Of a stretch of 52,643 nucleotides of DNA, positions 34,038 to 41,317 are shown one piece after another. Below the pieces are notes generated by a model. The model had not been told where the DNA came from. It did no database searches and saw only the letters and a list, made by a program, of their open reading frames with translations. The translations under genes were made by a program, and so were the position numbers. This DNA is from Limivivens faecihominis (GTDB lineage: Bacteria > Bacillota > Clostridia > Lachnospirales > Lachnospiraceae): NCBI RefSeq assembly GCF_020686945.1, contig NZ_JAJEPR010000023.1, positions 1-52,643 on the forward strand. The letters run 5' to 3'. Numbering within the stretch: position 1 is the stretch's first letter; the number at the start of each line of letters is the position of its first letter.

Positions 34038-35216
34038 ATGTATAAATCTTTTTTGATTAAATACGGAGAGATCGGTATCAAGGGAAAGAACCGTTATCTC
34101 TTTGAGAATGCTCTGGTGCGCCAGATTCGCTATGCGTTGAAGCGTATCGACGGGGAATTTGACGTTTACAAGGATCAAGCCCGGATTTTCGTGGACTGTT
34201 CCGGCGATTATGATTACGAGGAGACCGTGGATGCTCTGCAGCACGTCTTCGGTATCGTGGGCATCTGCCCCATGGTGCGGGCCGAGGACAAGGGCTTTGA
34301 GGCTCTGGCTGAGGACGTGGTCGCATTTATGGGAAAAACACATCCGGAAGGAAACTATACCTTCAAGGTCAATGCCAGAAGAGCGAGAAAAGACTATCCG
34401 ATGCTTTCCATGGAGGTCAATGCGGCTCTTGGTGAGAAGATCCTGAAAGCCTTCCCGGAGACAAAGGTGGATGTACACAATCCTGAGATCGTGGTGAATG
34501 TGGAGATCCGCGATGAAATTTATATCTATTCCAAGATCATTCCGGGTCCCGGCGGTATGCCTGTGGGAGCCAACGGAAAAGCCATGCTGCTTCTTTCCGG
34601 CGGAATCGACAGCCCGGTAGCCGGCTACATGGTAGCAAAACGAGGTGTTCTCATCGACGCGGTTTATTTCCATGCACCGCCATATACCAGTGAGAGAGCA
34701 AAGCAGAAGGTCGTGGATCTGGCAAAGATCATTTCCAGATATACAGGACCGATCAATCTTCATGTGGTGAATTTTACGGATATCCAGCTTTATATTTATG
34801 AGCAGTGTCCGCATGATGAGCTGACGATCATTATGCGTCGTTATATGATGCGGATCGCAGAGCATTTTGCCAAAGAGACGAAGTGCCTTGGTCTGATCAC
34901 CGGTGAGAGTATCGGTCAGGTGGCGAGCCAGACCATGCAGAGCCTTGCAGCGACCAATGAGGTCTGCACACTGCCGGTATTCCGTCCGGTCATCGCTTTT
35001 GATAAACAGGAAATTGTGGATATTTCTGAGAAGATCGGAGCTTTTGAAACTTCTATTCTTCCTTATGAAGACTGCTGTACGATCTTTGTAGCAAAGCATC
35101 CGGTGACAAAACCGAATATCAAGATCATCAAGAGAAGCGAACAGCATCTGAATGAAAAGATCGATGAGCTGATGAAGACGGCGATCGATACCGTAGAAAC
35201 GATCTGGATCGAGTAA
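34038..35216 (+). CDS. thiI: tRNA 4-thiouridine synthase ThiI
   Basis: 392 residues. N-terminal ferredoxin-like and THUMP domains (IKYGEIGIKGKNRYLFE, TFKVNARRARKDYPM) and a PP-loop ATPase domain with LLLSGGIDSPVAGY. There is no C-terminal rhodanese domain, as in most Firmicutes, so sulfur must come directly from the desulfurase encoded upstream. It adenylates and thiolates U8 of tRNA. The gene ends just before a shared terminator region facing the HPr-like gene. Confidence 0.96.
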   Translation: MYKSFLIKYGEIGIKGKNRYLFENALVRQIRYALKRIDGEFDVYKDQARIFVDCSGDYDYEETVDALQHVFGIVGICPMVRAEDKGFEALAEDVVAFMGKTHPEGNYTFKVNARRARKDYPMLSMEVNAALGEKILKAFPETKVDVHNPEIVVNVEIRDEIYIYSKIIPGPGGMPVGANGKAMLLLSGGIDSPVAGYMVAKRGVLIDAVYFHAPPYTSERAKQKVVDLAKIISRYTGPINLHVVNFTDIQLYIYEQCPHDELTIIMRRYMMRIAEHFAKETKCLGLITGESIGQVASQTMQSLAATNEVCTLPVFRPVIAFDKQEIVDISEKIGAFETSILPYEDCCTIFVAKHPVTKPNIKIIKRSEQHLNEKIDELMKTAIDTVETIWIE

Positions 35217-35243
35217 GAATGTCTGCTGTCACAGATGTTCTGC

Positions 35244-35277
35244 AAAAAAAGAAGGCCGCTCGCATATGCGGGCGGCC
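35244..35277 (-). terminator. Terminator of the HPr-like gene (convergent with thiI)
   Basis: GGCCGC-T-CGCATATGCG-G-GCGGCC forms a long stem (35254-35277). On the minus strand it is followed by TTCTTTTTTT (35244-35253). On the plus strand the tail is poor, so it mainly ends the minus-strand gene. Confidence 0.85.
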
Positions 35278-35293
35278 ATTGTATCCGGCAGGA

Positions 35294-35530
35294 TTATTTG
35301 CTGATGATGTAGGGCTTCAGGATCTCAAGGATCTCATTCAGTCCGGCATCAGCATGGATGTTCAGGTCGATGGGTTTGGAAAGATCAAGGCTGAAGATAC
35401 CCATGATGGATTTTGCATCGATGACATATCTGCCGGAGATCAGATCGAAATCATAATCAAATTTGGTAATGTCATTTACGAATGATTTTACCTTATCGAT
35501 GGAATTTAAAGAAATCTGTACTGTTTTCAT
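35294..35530 (-). CDS. HPr-like protein lacking the phospho-histidine (Crh-like)
   Basis: 78 residues. The C-terminal two thirds match HPr: SGRYVIDAKSIMGIFSLDLS carries the regulatory serine (Ser41, equivalent to Ser46 of HPr) phosphorylated by HPr kinase. The usual GLHARPA segment with His15 is absent; the N-terminus reads KTVQISLNSIDKVKSFVND. It therefore cannot pass phosphate in the PTS but could act like Crh as a CcpA co-regulator (inference). The start is ATG at 35530, eight bases after GGGAGG; the frame is open 45 bases further upstream. Confidence 0.85.
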   Translation of the reverse strand: MKTVQISLNSIDKVKSFVNDITKFDYDFDLISGRYVIDAKSIMGIFSLDLSKPIDLNIHADAGLNEILEILKPYIISK

Positions 35531-35569
35531 TGGAAAAACCTCCCTGCTAATTTTAATATGATTCCAGTC

Positions 35570-35661
35570 CAGCAAAAATTAAGTTTCGGATACCTTGACG
35601 CCAACGCAGCTGATGAAAGATCAGAGCAGTCAAAGTGTCAGTTATTTAGGTTTCACTGTAC
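35570..35661. repeat. MITE-like repeat, family B, copy 2 (internally deleted)
   Basis: Matches 12893-13049 at both ends (AAAATTAAGTTTC, ACCTTGACGCC, AACGCAGCTGATGAAAGATC, GTGTCAGTTATTTAGG) but lacks the ~64-base middle with the left inner arm and loop. It sits upstream of the HPr-like gene. A further hairpin (35666-35701, GTAACG...CGTTAC with inner CAGTC/GACTG) follows; the rest to 35779 shows no gene. Confidence 0.7.
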
Positions 35662-35779
35662 CGGTGTAACGAGGCAGTCTTCCTTGGGACTGGAACGTTA
35701 CATTCTAGTTTAATATTACAGAGATGGCAGATAAATGTCAAGAAGAAAACAATACAAAGTTTGCAGCAGTTTTCATAGA

Positions 35780-35963
35780 GTAACTATTCAGGACGTTCAG
35801 CCCAACAGGCCACAGACACGCGCATTGCATGCGCTATCGCTGCATTCGCAGCTTCTGTCTGAGGCTAATGGGCGTTCCGCCCATTCCAAAATGAAAATTC
35901 ATCCTATTGCAAACGAGTTTGCATAGTCTGATTTTTCATTTTGCTGATGTTCTGAACTGTTAC
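35780..35963. repeat. Multi-hairpin repeat, family C, copy 1
   Basis: About 184 bases bounded by GTAACTATTCAG and CTGAACTGTTAC, which are imperfect inverted repeats. Inside are consecutive hairpins: GCGC-ATTGCAT-GCGC (35820-35834), GCTGC-ATTC-GCAGC, ATGGGCG-TTC-CGCCCAT, then a long stem CAAAATGA/TCATTTTG (35887-35894 with 35936-35943) enclosing TGCAAAC/GTTTGCA. It carries no convincing protein and ends 36 bases before the mtaB start. A second copy follows mtaB. Confidence 0.8.
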
Positions 35964-35999
35964 ACAAAAATATATTTTTATAAAGAGAAAGGATCAGAC

Positions 36000-37448
36000 A
36001 TGTCTGAGAGAAAAAAAGCGGCCCTTCATAACCTGGGCTGTAAGGTAAATTCTTATGAGACAGAGGCCATGCAGGAGCTGCTGGAACAGGCCGGATATGA
36101 AATCGTGCCGTTTGCTCCCGGAGCAGATGTCTATGTGATCAATACCTGTACGGTGACAAATATGGCAGACCGGAAATCCCGGCAGATGCTTCACCGCGCC
36201 AAAAAGATGAATCCCGACGCCGTCGTGGTGGCCGCAGGCTGTTATGTGCAGGCGGCAGCGGAAGAGGCGGCAGCGGATGAAGCCATCGATATTATTATCG
36301 GAAACAACCAGAAAAAAGATCTGGTAAATATACTGGAGAATTTCAGAAAAGGCGAAAAGTCAAAGACAGAGTGCTCCTGCGACGGGGACTGCGGCGACGA
36401 TTGCACCTGCAAAGAAAAGCCAGAAAGTCAGGAAGCGCCGGCAGCGGAGCTCGCTTCCATGAGCGAGGAGGAATTTGCGGCCAGCGTCCATGAGACCCGG
36501 AAATACCTCAAGGATCTGACCCATGAGAAAGAGTACGAGGAGCTGAAAATTACCCACACGACAGAGCACACGAGAGCCTATATTAAAGTGCAGGACGGCT
36601 GCAACCAGTTCTGCAGTTACTGCATCATCCCTTACGCCAGAGGCCGGGTGCGAAGCCGGGAGCTTGCCGATGTGCTCAATGAAGTTAAAGGCCTTGCTGA
36701 GAGCGGTTTTCAGGAGGTCGTCCTCACCGGTATCCATCTGAGTTCCTACGGCATCGACAACGGAGGAAGCCTTCTGGAGCTGATTTTAAAGACAATGGAA
36801 GTGCCGGGCATCCGCCGGGTACGCTTAGGTTCTCTGGAACCCCGTATCATCACGGAAGAATTTGTCAATGCTTTAAAGGATCAGGAAAAATTCTGTCCCC
36901 ATTTCCATCTTTCTCTTCAGAGCGGCTGCGACGCGACGCTGAAACGAATGAACCGCCGCTATACGGCTGAGGAATATTACGAAAAATGCGTGCTTTTAAG
37001 AGAGAATTTCGACCATCCGGCGCTGACCACCGATGTGATCGTGGGCTTCCCCGGGGAGACTGAGGAGGAATTTGCAGAGACTGTGGCTTTCCTCAAGAAA
37101 GTGGCCTTCTACGAGACACACATTTTCAAATATTCCAGACGAAAAGGAACCAAGGCCGCCGTCATGGAAAATCAGATTCCAGAGGAGCTCAAGACGAAGC
37201 GGAGCGATATCCTCCTGAAGCTGGATAAGGAGCACCGAAAGGAGTACGAGGCGCTTCTTGTGGGAACCGAGCAGGAGGTCCTTTTCGAGGAGGAGGTGAC
37301 GATCGACAGAAAAGACTGGTTCGTGGGTCACACGAAAGAGTATGTGAAAATCGCCGTTCCCGCAGAGGAGAACCTTGCTAACCAGCTTCAGATGGTGAAG
37401 GTATCTGCTGAGAGAGCAGGCGACCTTCTGGCCGGAGAAGTCAGGTAG
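36000..37448 (+). CDS. mtaB: tRNA (N6-threonylcarbamoyladenosine37) methylthiotransferase MtaB
   Basis: 482 residues. The N-terminal methylthiotransferase domain has three cluster cysteines (HNLGCKVNSYETEA, INTCTVTNMADRKSRQ, AAGCYVQ). The radical SAM domain has QDGCNQFCSYCIIPYARGR with Cys ~201, ~205 and ~208, and GSLEPR and TTDVIVGFPGETEEEF. A TRAM-like domain closes the protein. It converts t6A37 to ms2t6A in tRNA. Between the first two domains (~120-180) is an insertion with a cysteine cluster, CSCDGDCGDDCTC, not part of either known cluster. ATG at 36000 follows AGAGAAAGGA. Family C repeats lie on both sides; the stop codon falls in the edge of the downstream copy. Confidence 0.93.
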   Translation: MSERKKAALHNLGCKVNSYETEAMQELLEQAGYEIVPFAPGADVYVINTCTVTNMADRKSRQMLHRAKKMNPDAVVVAAGCYVQAAAEEAAADEAIDIIIGNNQKKDLVNILENFRKGEKSKTECSCDGDCGDDCTCKEKPESQEAPAAELASMSEEEFAASVHETRKYLKDLTHEKEYEELKITHTTEHTRAYIKVQDGCNQFCSYCIIPYARGRVRSRELADVLNEVKGLAESGFQEVVLTGIHLSSYGIDNGGSLLELILKTMEVPGIRRVRLGSLEPRIITEEFVNALKDQEKFCPHFHLSLQSGCDATLKRMNRRYTAEEYYEKCVLLRENFDHPALTTDVIVGFPGETEEEFAETVAFLKKVAFYETHIFKYSRRKGTKAAVMENQIPEELKTKRSDILLKLDKEHRKEYEALLVGTEQEVLFEEEVTIDRKDWFVGHTKEYVKIAVPAEENLANQLQMVKVSAERAGDLLAGEVR

Positions 37449-37721
37449 AGTTCGGAGCATGAGGCCACAGGTCTACGCGCTGCTTCGGTCGGCGCTAAAC
37501 GAGTCCCACTGGGACTCAGCACCCCGTGCATTGCATGCACTATCGCTGCTGACGCAGCTTCTGTCTGAGGCTCATGGATCTACATTCTATTTCGGTCCGC
37601 GCTAAACGAGTCCCGCTGGGACTCAGCGCCGTTCCGCCCATGACAAAATGGAAATACAGCCTATTGCAAACAAGTCTGCATAGTCTGTCTCCCCATTTTG
37701 CTCTATACTCTGAACTGGAAC
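37446..37721. repeat. Multi-hairpin repeat, family C, copy 2, with two hairpin modules
   Basis: Same order of parts as 35780-35963 (GAGGCCACAG, TGCATTGCATGCAC, TATCGCTGC...GCAGCTTCTGTCTGAGGCT, GTTCCGCCCAT, CAAAATGG...CCATTTTG, CTGAAC) but about 90 bases longer. The extra length is a 40-base hairpin module, present at 37484-37523 and 37591-37630 (37 of 40 bases identical), each with GAGTCCC/GGGACTC. The left edge overlaps the mtaB stop codon. Confidence 0.8.
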
Positions 37722-37723
37722 TT

Positions 37724-37751
37724 GAACACAGATCGCGAAGCGACTGTGTTC
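37724..37751. repeat. Strong hairpin after the family C element
   Basis: GAACACAG-A-TCGC-GAA-GCGA-CTGTGTTC, a nearly perfect stem of 12 pairs. No T-tract follows. It may be part of the same repeat cluster. Confidence 0.6.
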
Positions 37752-37766
37752 ATGAGCAAGTAGCGA

Positions 37767-37796
37767 AGCGGATTGCGAATGTCCGCTTTACTTTTT
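37767..37796 (+). terminator. Likely terminator between mtaB and ireB
   Basis: AGCGGA pairs with TCCGCT, followed by TTACTTTTT. The region 37797-37892 holds an AT-rich stretch that may contain the ireB promoter and a hairpin AGCTTTTTTCCC/GGGAAGGAAAAAGCT; no gene is seen there. Confidence 0.55.
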
Positions 37797-37892
37797 ATAG
37801 GATATATATTAAAATAAACCCAAAGCAGCTTTTTTCCCAACGGGAAGGAAAAAGCTTCAGACAGTTGATAAGACAGACGAGGACGTGAGAAA

Positions 37893-38156
37893 ATGAGTGA
37901 TATCAATCAGACACAGTTTTTTAAGGTAAATGTGGAGCCGGAGCTTCGGGTCAAAGAGGTTCTGGACACTGTTTACAACGCCATGAGAGAGAAAGGCTAC
38001 AATCCGGTCAATCAGATCGTGGGTTACATTATGTCTGGCGACCCGACTTACATCACCAGCCACAACGGCGCCCGCAGCATGATCATGAAAGTGGAGCGGG
38101 ACGAGCTGGTGGAGGAGCTTCTCAAGGATTATATCAAGAACAACGCGCAGCAGTGA
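37893..38156 (+). CDS. ireB: IreB family regulatory phosphoprotein (UPF0297)
   Basis: 87 residues. FFKVNVEPELRVKEVLDTVYNAMREKGYNPVNQ is split across the family-defining region; IVGYIMSGDPTYITSHNGAR is the conserved core. IreB is a small substrate of the IreK Ser/Thr kinase in Enterococcus. It precedes ruvX and yrzB, the standard Firmicute trio (yrzL-yrrK-yrzB). Confidence 0.94.
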   Translation: MSDINQTQFFKVNVEPELRVKEVLDTVYNAMREKGYNPVNQIVGYIMSGDPTYITSHNGARSMIMKVERDELVEELLKDYIKNNAQQ

Positions 38157-38179
38157 CCGACAGAAAAGGAACAGACAGT

Positions 38180-38617
38180 ATGAGAGTAATGGGTTTGGAT
38201 TTCGGATCCAAGACAGTAGGCGTCAGTGTGAGCGATCCGCTGGGAGTGACGGCACAGGGCGTTGAGATCATCCGGAGAACCTCAGAGAACAAGCTTCGCC
38301 AGACCCTGGCGAGAATCGAGGCTCTGGCCAGAGAATACGAGGTGGAAACCTTTGTCTTAGGCTTCCCCAAGAATATGAACAATACCATAGGAGACCGGGC
38401 GGAAAAATCCCTGGCTTTTAAAGAGACGCTGGAGCGCCGCACGGGGATCCCTGTGGTCATGTGGGACGAGCGCCTGACCACTGTGGAGGCCAACCGTACG
38501 CTGATGGAGAGCGGAGTGCGCCGGGAAAACAGAAAAGAATATGTGGATAAGCTGGCTGCAGTTTACATTCTGCAGGGCTATCTGGACAGTGAGGGCATGA
38601 AAAATGGAAAAAATTAA
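38180..38617 (+). CDS. ruvX: Putative pre-16S rRNA nuclease / Holliday junction resolvase-like RuvX (YqgF)
   Basis: 145 residues with the RNase H-like fold of YqgF: MGLDFGSKTVGVSVSD with the catalytic Asp7, VETFVLGFPKNMN, and WDERLTTVEANRTL with further acidic residues. ATG at 38180 is preferred over an upstream ACG-proximal frame opening because AAAAGGA lies before it. The family processes 16S rRNA 5' ends; resolvase activity is also proposed. Ends overlapping yrzB by 14 bases. Confidence 0.94.
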   Translation: MRVMGLDFGSKTVGVSVSDPLGVTAQGVEIIRRTSENKLRQTLARIEALAREYEVETFVLGFPKNMNNTIGDRAEKSLAFKETLERRTGIPVVMWDERLTTVEANRTLMESGVRRENRKEYVDKLAAVYILQGYLDSEGMKNGKN

Positions 38618-38864
38618 ATTTGCTTTTGCCGACGGAGAAGAGGCGGCAGAATTTTTTGTACTGGAACAGACCCGCATCGCCGGAGTGGACTATATCCTTG
38701 TGACGGATTCCGAGGAGGATGAGGCAGACTGCTGGATTCTCAAGGATCTGTCCGGCGACGGAGAGGAGGAGGCTGTCTACGAGATGGTAGAGGATGACAG
38801 CGAACTGATGGCAGTATCAAAGGTCTTCCAGGAGATGCTGGACAACGTGGATATTACAATATAA
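38604..38864 (+). CDS. yrzB: DUF1292 family protein (YrzB)
   Basis: 86 residues, very acidic (FADGEEAAEFFVLEQTRIAG, VTDSEEDEADCWILKD). The motif spacing matches DUF1292 proteins always found next to ruvX and ireB. Function unknown. Its start lies within the ruvX 3' end, indicating coupling. Confidence 0.9.
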   Translation: MEKIKFAFADGEEAAEFFVLEQTRIAGVDYILVTDSEEDEADCWILKDLSGDGEEEAVYEMVEDDSELMAVSKVFQEMLDNVDITI

Positions 38865-38882
38865 CGAAGGAGGTATTAGTTT

Positions 38883-40547
38883 TTGAAGCATGAAAACAAT
38901 TCAAAACTGAAGATCATACCTCTGGGCGGCCTGGAGCAGATCGGCATGAATATTACTGCCTTTGAATATGAGGACAGTATTATTGTGGTGGACTGCGGCC
39001 TGGCCTTTCCTGAGGATGATATGCTGGGAATTGACCTGGTGATCCCGGACATCACCTATCTGAAGAACAATGCAGATCGGGTGAAAGGTTTCGTCATCAC
39101 CCACGGTCATGAGGATCATATCGGAGCCCTTCCCTATGTCCTCAAACAGCTGAACGTGCCCGTGTACGGAACGAAACTGACGATCGGGCTCATTGACAAC
39201 AAGCTGGAGGAGCACAACCTGACCAGAAGTGTGAAACGTAAGGTGATCCGTCACGGACAGTCCATCAATCTTGGGGCTTTCCGTATCGAGTTCATCAAGA
39301 CCAACCACAGCATTGCGGACGCTTCCGCTCTGGCAATCTTTTCACCGGCAGGCATCGTGATCCATACGGGAGATTTCAAGGTGGACTATACGCCGGTTTT
39401 CGGTGATGCCATCGATCTCCAGCGTTTTGGAGAGCTGGGAAAGAAAGGCGTTCTGGCTCTGATGTGCGACAGCACCAACGCGGAGCGGCCGGGCTTTACG
39501 ATGTCCGAGCGCACCGTGGGAAAAACCTTCGACAATATTTTTGCGGAGCATAAAAATACCCGTATCATCATCGCCACATTCGCTTCCAACGTGGACCGTG
39601 TGCAGCAGATCATCAATTCTGCTTATAAATATGGAAGAAAAGTGGTTATCGAGGGCCGGAGTATGGTAAACGTCATCACGACAGCCGCGGAGCTTGGCTA
39701 TCTTGACATTCCGGAAAACACTCTCATCGATATTGAGACGATGAAGAATTATCCCGACGAGCAGATGGTTCTTGTCACCACCGGAAGTCAGGGCGAGTCC
39801 ATGGCAGCCCTCTCCCGGATGGCGGCCAACATGCACCGGAAGGTTCAGGTGAAATCCGGCGATACCGTGATTTTAAGCTCCAATCCGATTCCGGGCAACG
39901 AGAAAGCTGTTTCCAAGATCATCAACGAGCTGACCATGATGGGAGCCAACGTGATTTTCCAGGATGTTCATGTTTCCGGCCATGCCTGCCAGGAGGAGAT
40001 CAAGCTGATCTATTCTCTGGTGCATCCGAAATATGCGATCCCGGTTCACGGCGAGTACCGTCATATGAAAGCCCAGGCGGATATTGCCGCGTCCTTGGGC
40101 ATTCCGAAGGACAACATTTTCATCCTTCATTCCGGAGATGTGCTGGAGCTGGATGAGAAGAAAGCGGAAATTTCCGGCCATGTGCCCTGTGGTTCCATTC
40201 TCGTGGACGGTCTGGGCGTGGGCGATGTGGGAAATATCGTTCTCCGGGACAGACAGCATCTGGCGGAGGATGGTATCCTGATTGTGGTTCTGACACTGGA
40301 GCGTTTCAGCAACCAGCTTCTGTCCGGACCGGATATCGTGTCCCGCGGCTTTGTTTATGTGCGTGAATCAGAAGGACTTATGGAAGAGGCCCGCCATGTG
40401 GTGGAGGATGCCATTACAGACTGTATGGATAAGCACGTTTCTGACTGGGGCAAGATCAAGAACGTGATCAAAGATTCTCTCAGCGACTTCCTCTGGAAAC
40501 GGACTAAGAGAAGTCCTATGATCCTGCCGATCATTATGGAAGTCTAG
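38883..40547 (+). CDS. rnj: Ribonuclease J
   Basis: 554 residues. The beta-lactamase/beta-CASP fold is shown by VDCGLAFPEDDMLGID, the metal motif THGHEDHIGALPYV, HTGDFKVDYTPV, MCDSTNAERPGFT and the beta-CASP motifs VTTGSQGESMAALSRMA and VHVSGHACQEEIK. It performs 5'-exonuclease and endonuclease turnover of mRNA. TTG start at 38883, eight bases after AAGGAGGT. I cannot say whether it is RNase J1 or J2. It lies inside the ruvX-yrzB-mltG cluster. Confidence 0.95.
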   Translation: MKHENNSKLKIIPLGGLEQIGMNITAFEYEDSIIVVDCGLAFPEDDMLGIDLVIPDITYLKNNADRVKGFVITHGHEDHIGALPYVLKQLNVPVYGTKLTIGLIDNKLEEHNLTRSVKRKVIRHGQSINLGAFRIEFIKTNHSIADASALAIFSPAGIVIHTGDFKVDYTPVFGDAIDLQRFGELGKKGVLALMCDSTNAERPGFTMSERTVGKTFDNIFAEHKNTRIIIATFASNVDRVQQIINSAYKYGRKVVIEGRSMVNVITTAAELGYLDIPENTLIDIETMKNYPDEQMVLVTTGSQGESMAALSRMAANMHRKVQVKSGDTVILSSNPIPGNEKAVSKIINELTMMGANVIFQDVHVSGHACQEEIKLIYSLVHPKYAIPVHGEYRHMKAQADIAASLGIPKDNIFILHSGDVLELDEKKAEISGHVPCGSILVDGLGVGDVGNIVLRDRQHLAEDGILIVVLTLERFSNQLLSGPDIVSRGFVYVRESEGLMEEARHVVEDAITDCMDKHVSDWGKIKNVIKDSLSDFLWKRTKRSPMILPIIMEV

Positions 40548-40557
40548 GTGAGAAAAA

Positions 40558-40914
40558 ATGGATGAGATCAGACAGTGTACGGAAGCTCTGAAAAAGGCAG
40601 TACGGGAGAGTGACGATTACAAGGGCTTTGCAAAAGCCAAAGCAGCCCTGGAAGCCAACCCGGAGCTTCGGGAAAAGGTCATGACTTTTCGAAGAAGAAA
40701 CTATGAGATTCAGAACCTCAAGGAGGGGACGGATGTCTATACGGAGATGGAGCAGCTGGAGGAGGAGTATCACGAGATCCGGAAAAATCCGCTGATCAGC
40801 GACTATCTCCAGTATGAACTGGGGCTCTGCCGCATCATGCAGCGGATCAATCTGAGCCTGGTGGGAACCGTTGATCTTGATATCGGAGATTTCAAGGATA
40901 TCATCAAATGGTAG
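40558..40914 (+). CDS. YlbF/YmcA family protein
   Basis: 118 residues, predicted all-helical: ALKKAVRESDDYKGFAKAKA, NPELREKVMTFRRRNYEIQ and ISDYLQYELGLCRIMQRIN match the DUF964 family. In Bacillus YlbF, YmcA and YaaT form the Y-complex that guides RNase Y. Its position directly after RNase J (11 bases) is consistent with a role in RNA decay. Confidence 0.88.
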   Translation: MDEIRQCTEALKKAVRESDDYKGFAKAKAALEANPELREKVMTFRRRNYEIQNLKEGTDVYTEMEQLEEEYHEIRKNPLISDYLQYELGLCRIMQRINLSLVGTVDLDIGDFKDIIKW

Positions 40915-40924
40915 GAGGCTGCCC

Positions 40925-41302
40925 ATGAAGAAGCAGACAGGAATCCGGCTCTTTTTTGCCATACTGAAGATTTTTGCTCTGGTGGCGCTGGTGTTCCTTC
41001 TGTATTCCTGGGGGAAAAAGGCCTATTCCTTCGGCTATCAGGTGGTAGCCCAGGAAGCGGTCTCCCGCCCTCCCGGCAAGGATGTGGCCGTCACGCTGGA
41101 CAACGGCATGACCGGAGAGGAACTGGCAGAGCTTCTGGAGGACAAGGGCCTGGTGCGTGACGCGCGAGTTTTCTATGTGCAGCTTCTTTTTTCCAAGGAA
41201 AAGCACAAGCTGAAAAAGGGAAGCTACCTTCTAAATACGTCCCAGACGCCGGAAGAAATGCTGAAAGTGCTTTCCCGGGAAAATGAGACGGAAAGCGAAT
41301 AA
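40925..41302 (+). CDS. Short MltG/YceG-like membrane protein without catalytic domain
   Basis: 125 residues. One membrane helix (~8-27, LFFAILKIFALVALVFLLYSW) and an extracytoplasmic domain with DNGMTGEELAELLEDKGLV and KKGSYLLNTSQTPEEMLKVL, the LysM-like N-terminal part of MltG. The catalytic transglycosylase domain that follows in full-length MltG (about 350 residues) is absent and the gene ends cleanly with its own stop. The same position holds mltG (yrrL) in Bacillus. ATG at 40925 follows TAGGAGG overlapping the upstream stop. Confidence 0.8.
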   Translation: MKKQTGIRLFFAILKIFALVALVFLLYSWGKKAYSFGYQVVAQEAVSRPPGKDVAVTLDNGMTGEELAELLEDKGLVRDARVFYVQLLFSKEKHKLKKGSYLLNTSQTPEEMLKVLSRENETESE

Positions 41303-41317
41303 AATGAGGAAGAAACA

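Noticed and set aside
33918..35147. 409-residue open frame antisense to thiI
   Set aside because: No recognisable motif and lies wholly across thiI and the desulfurase gene end.
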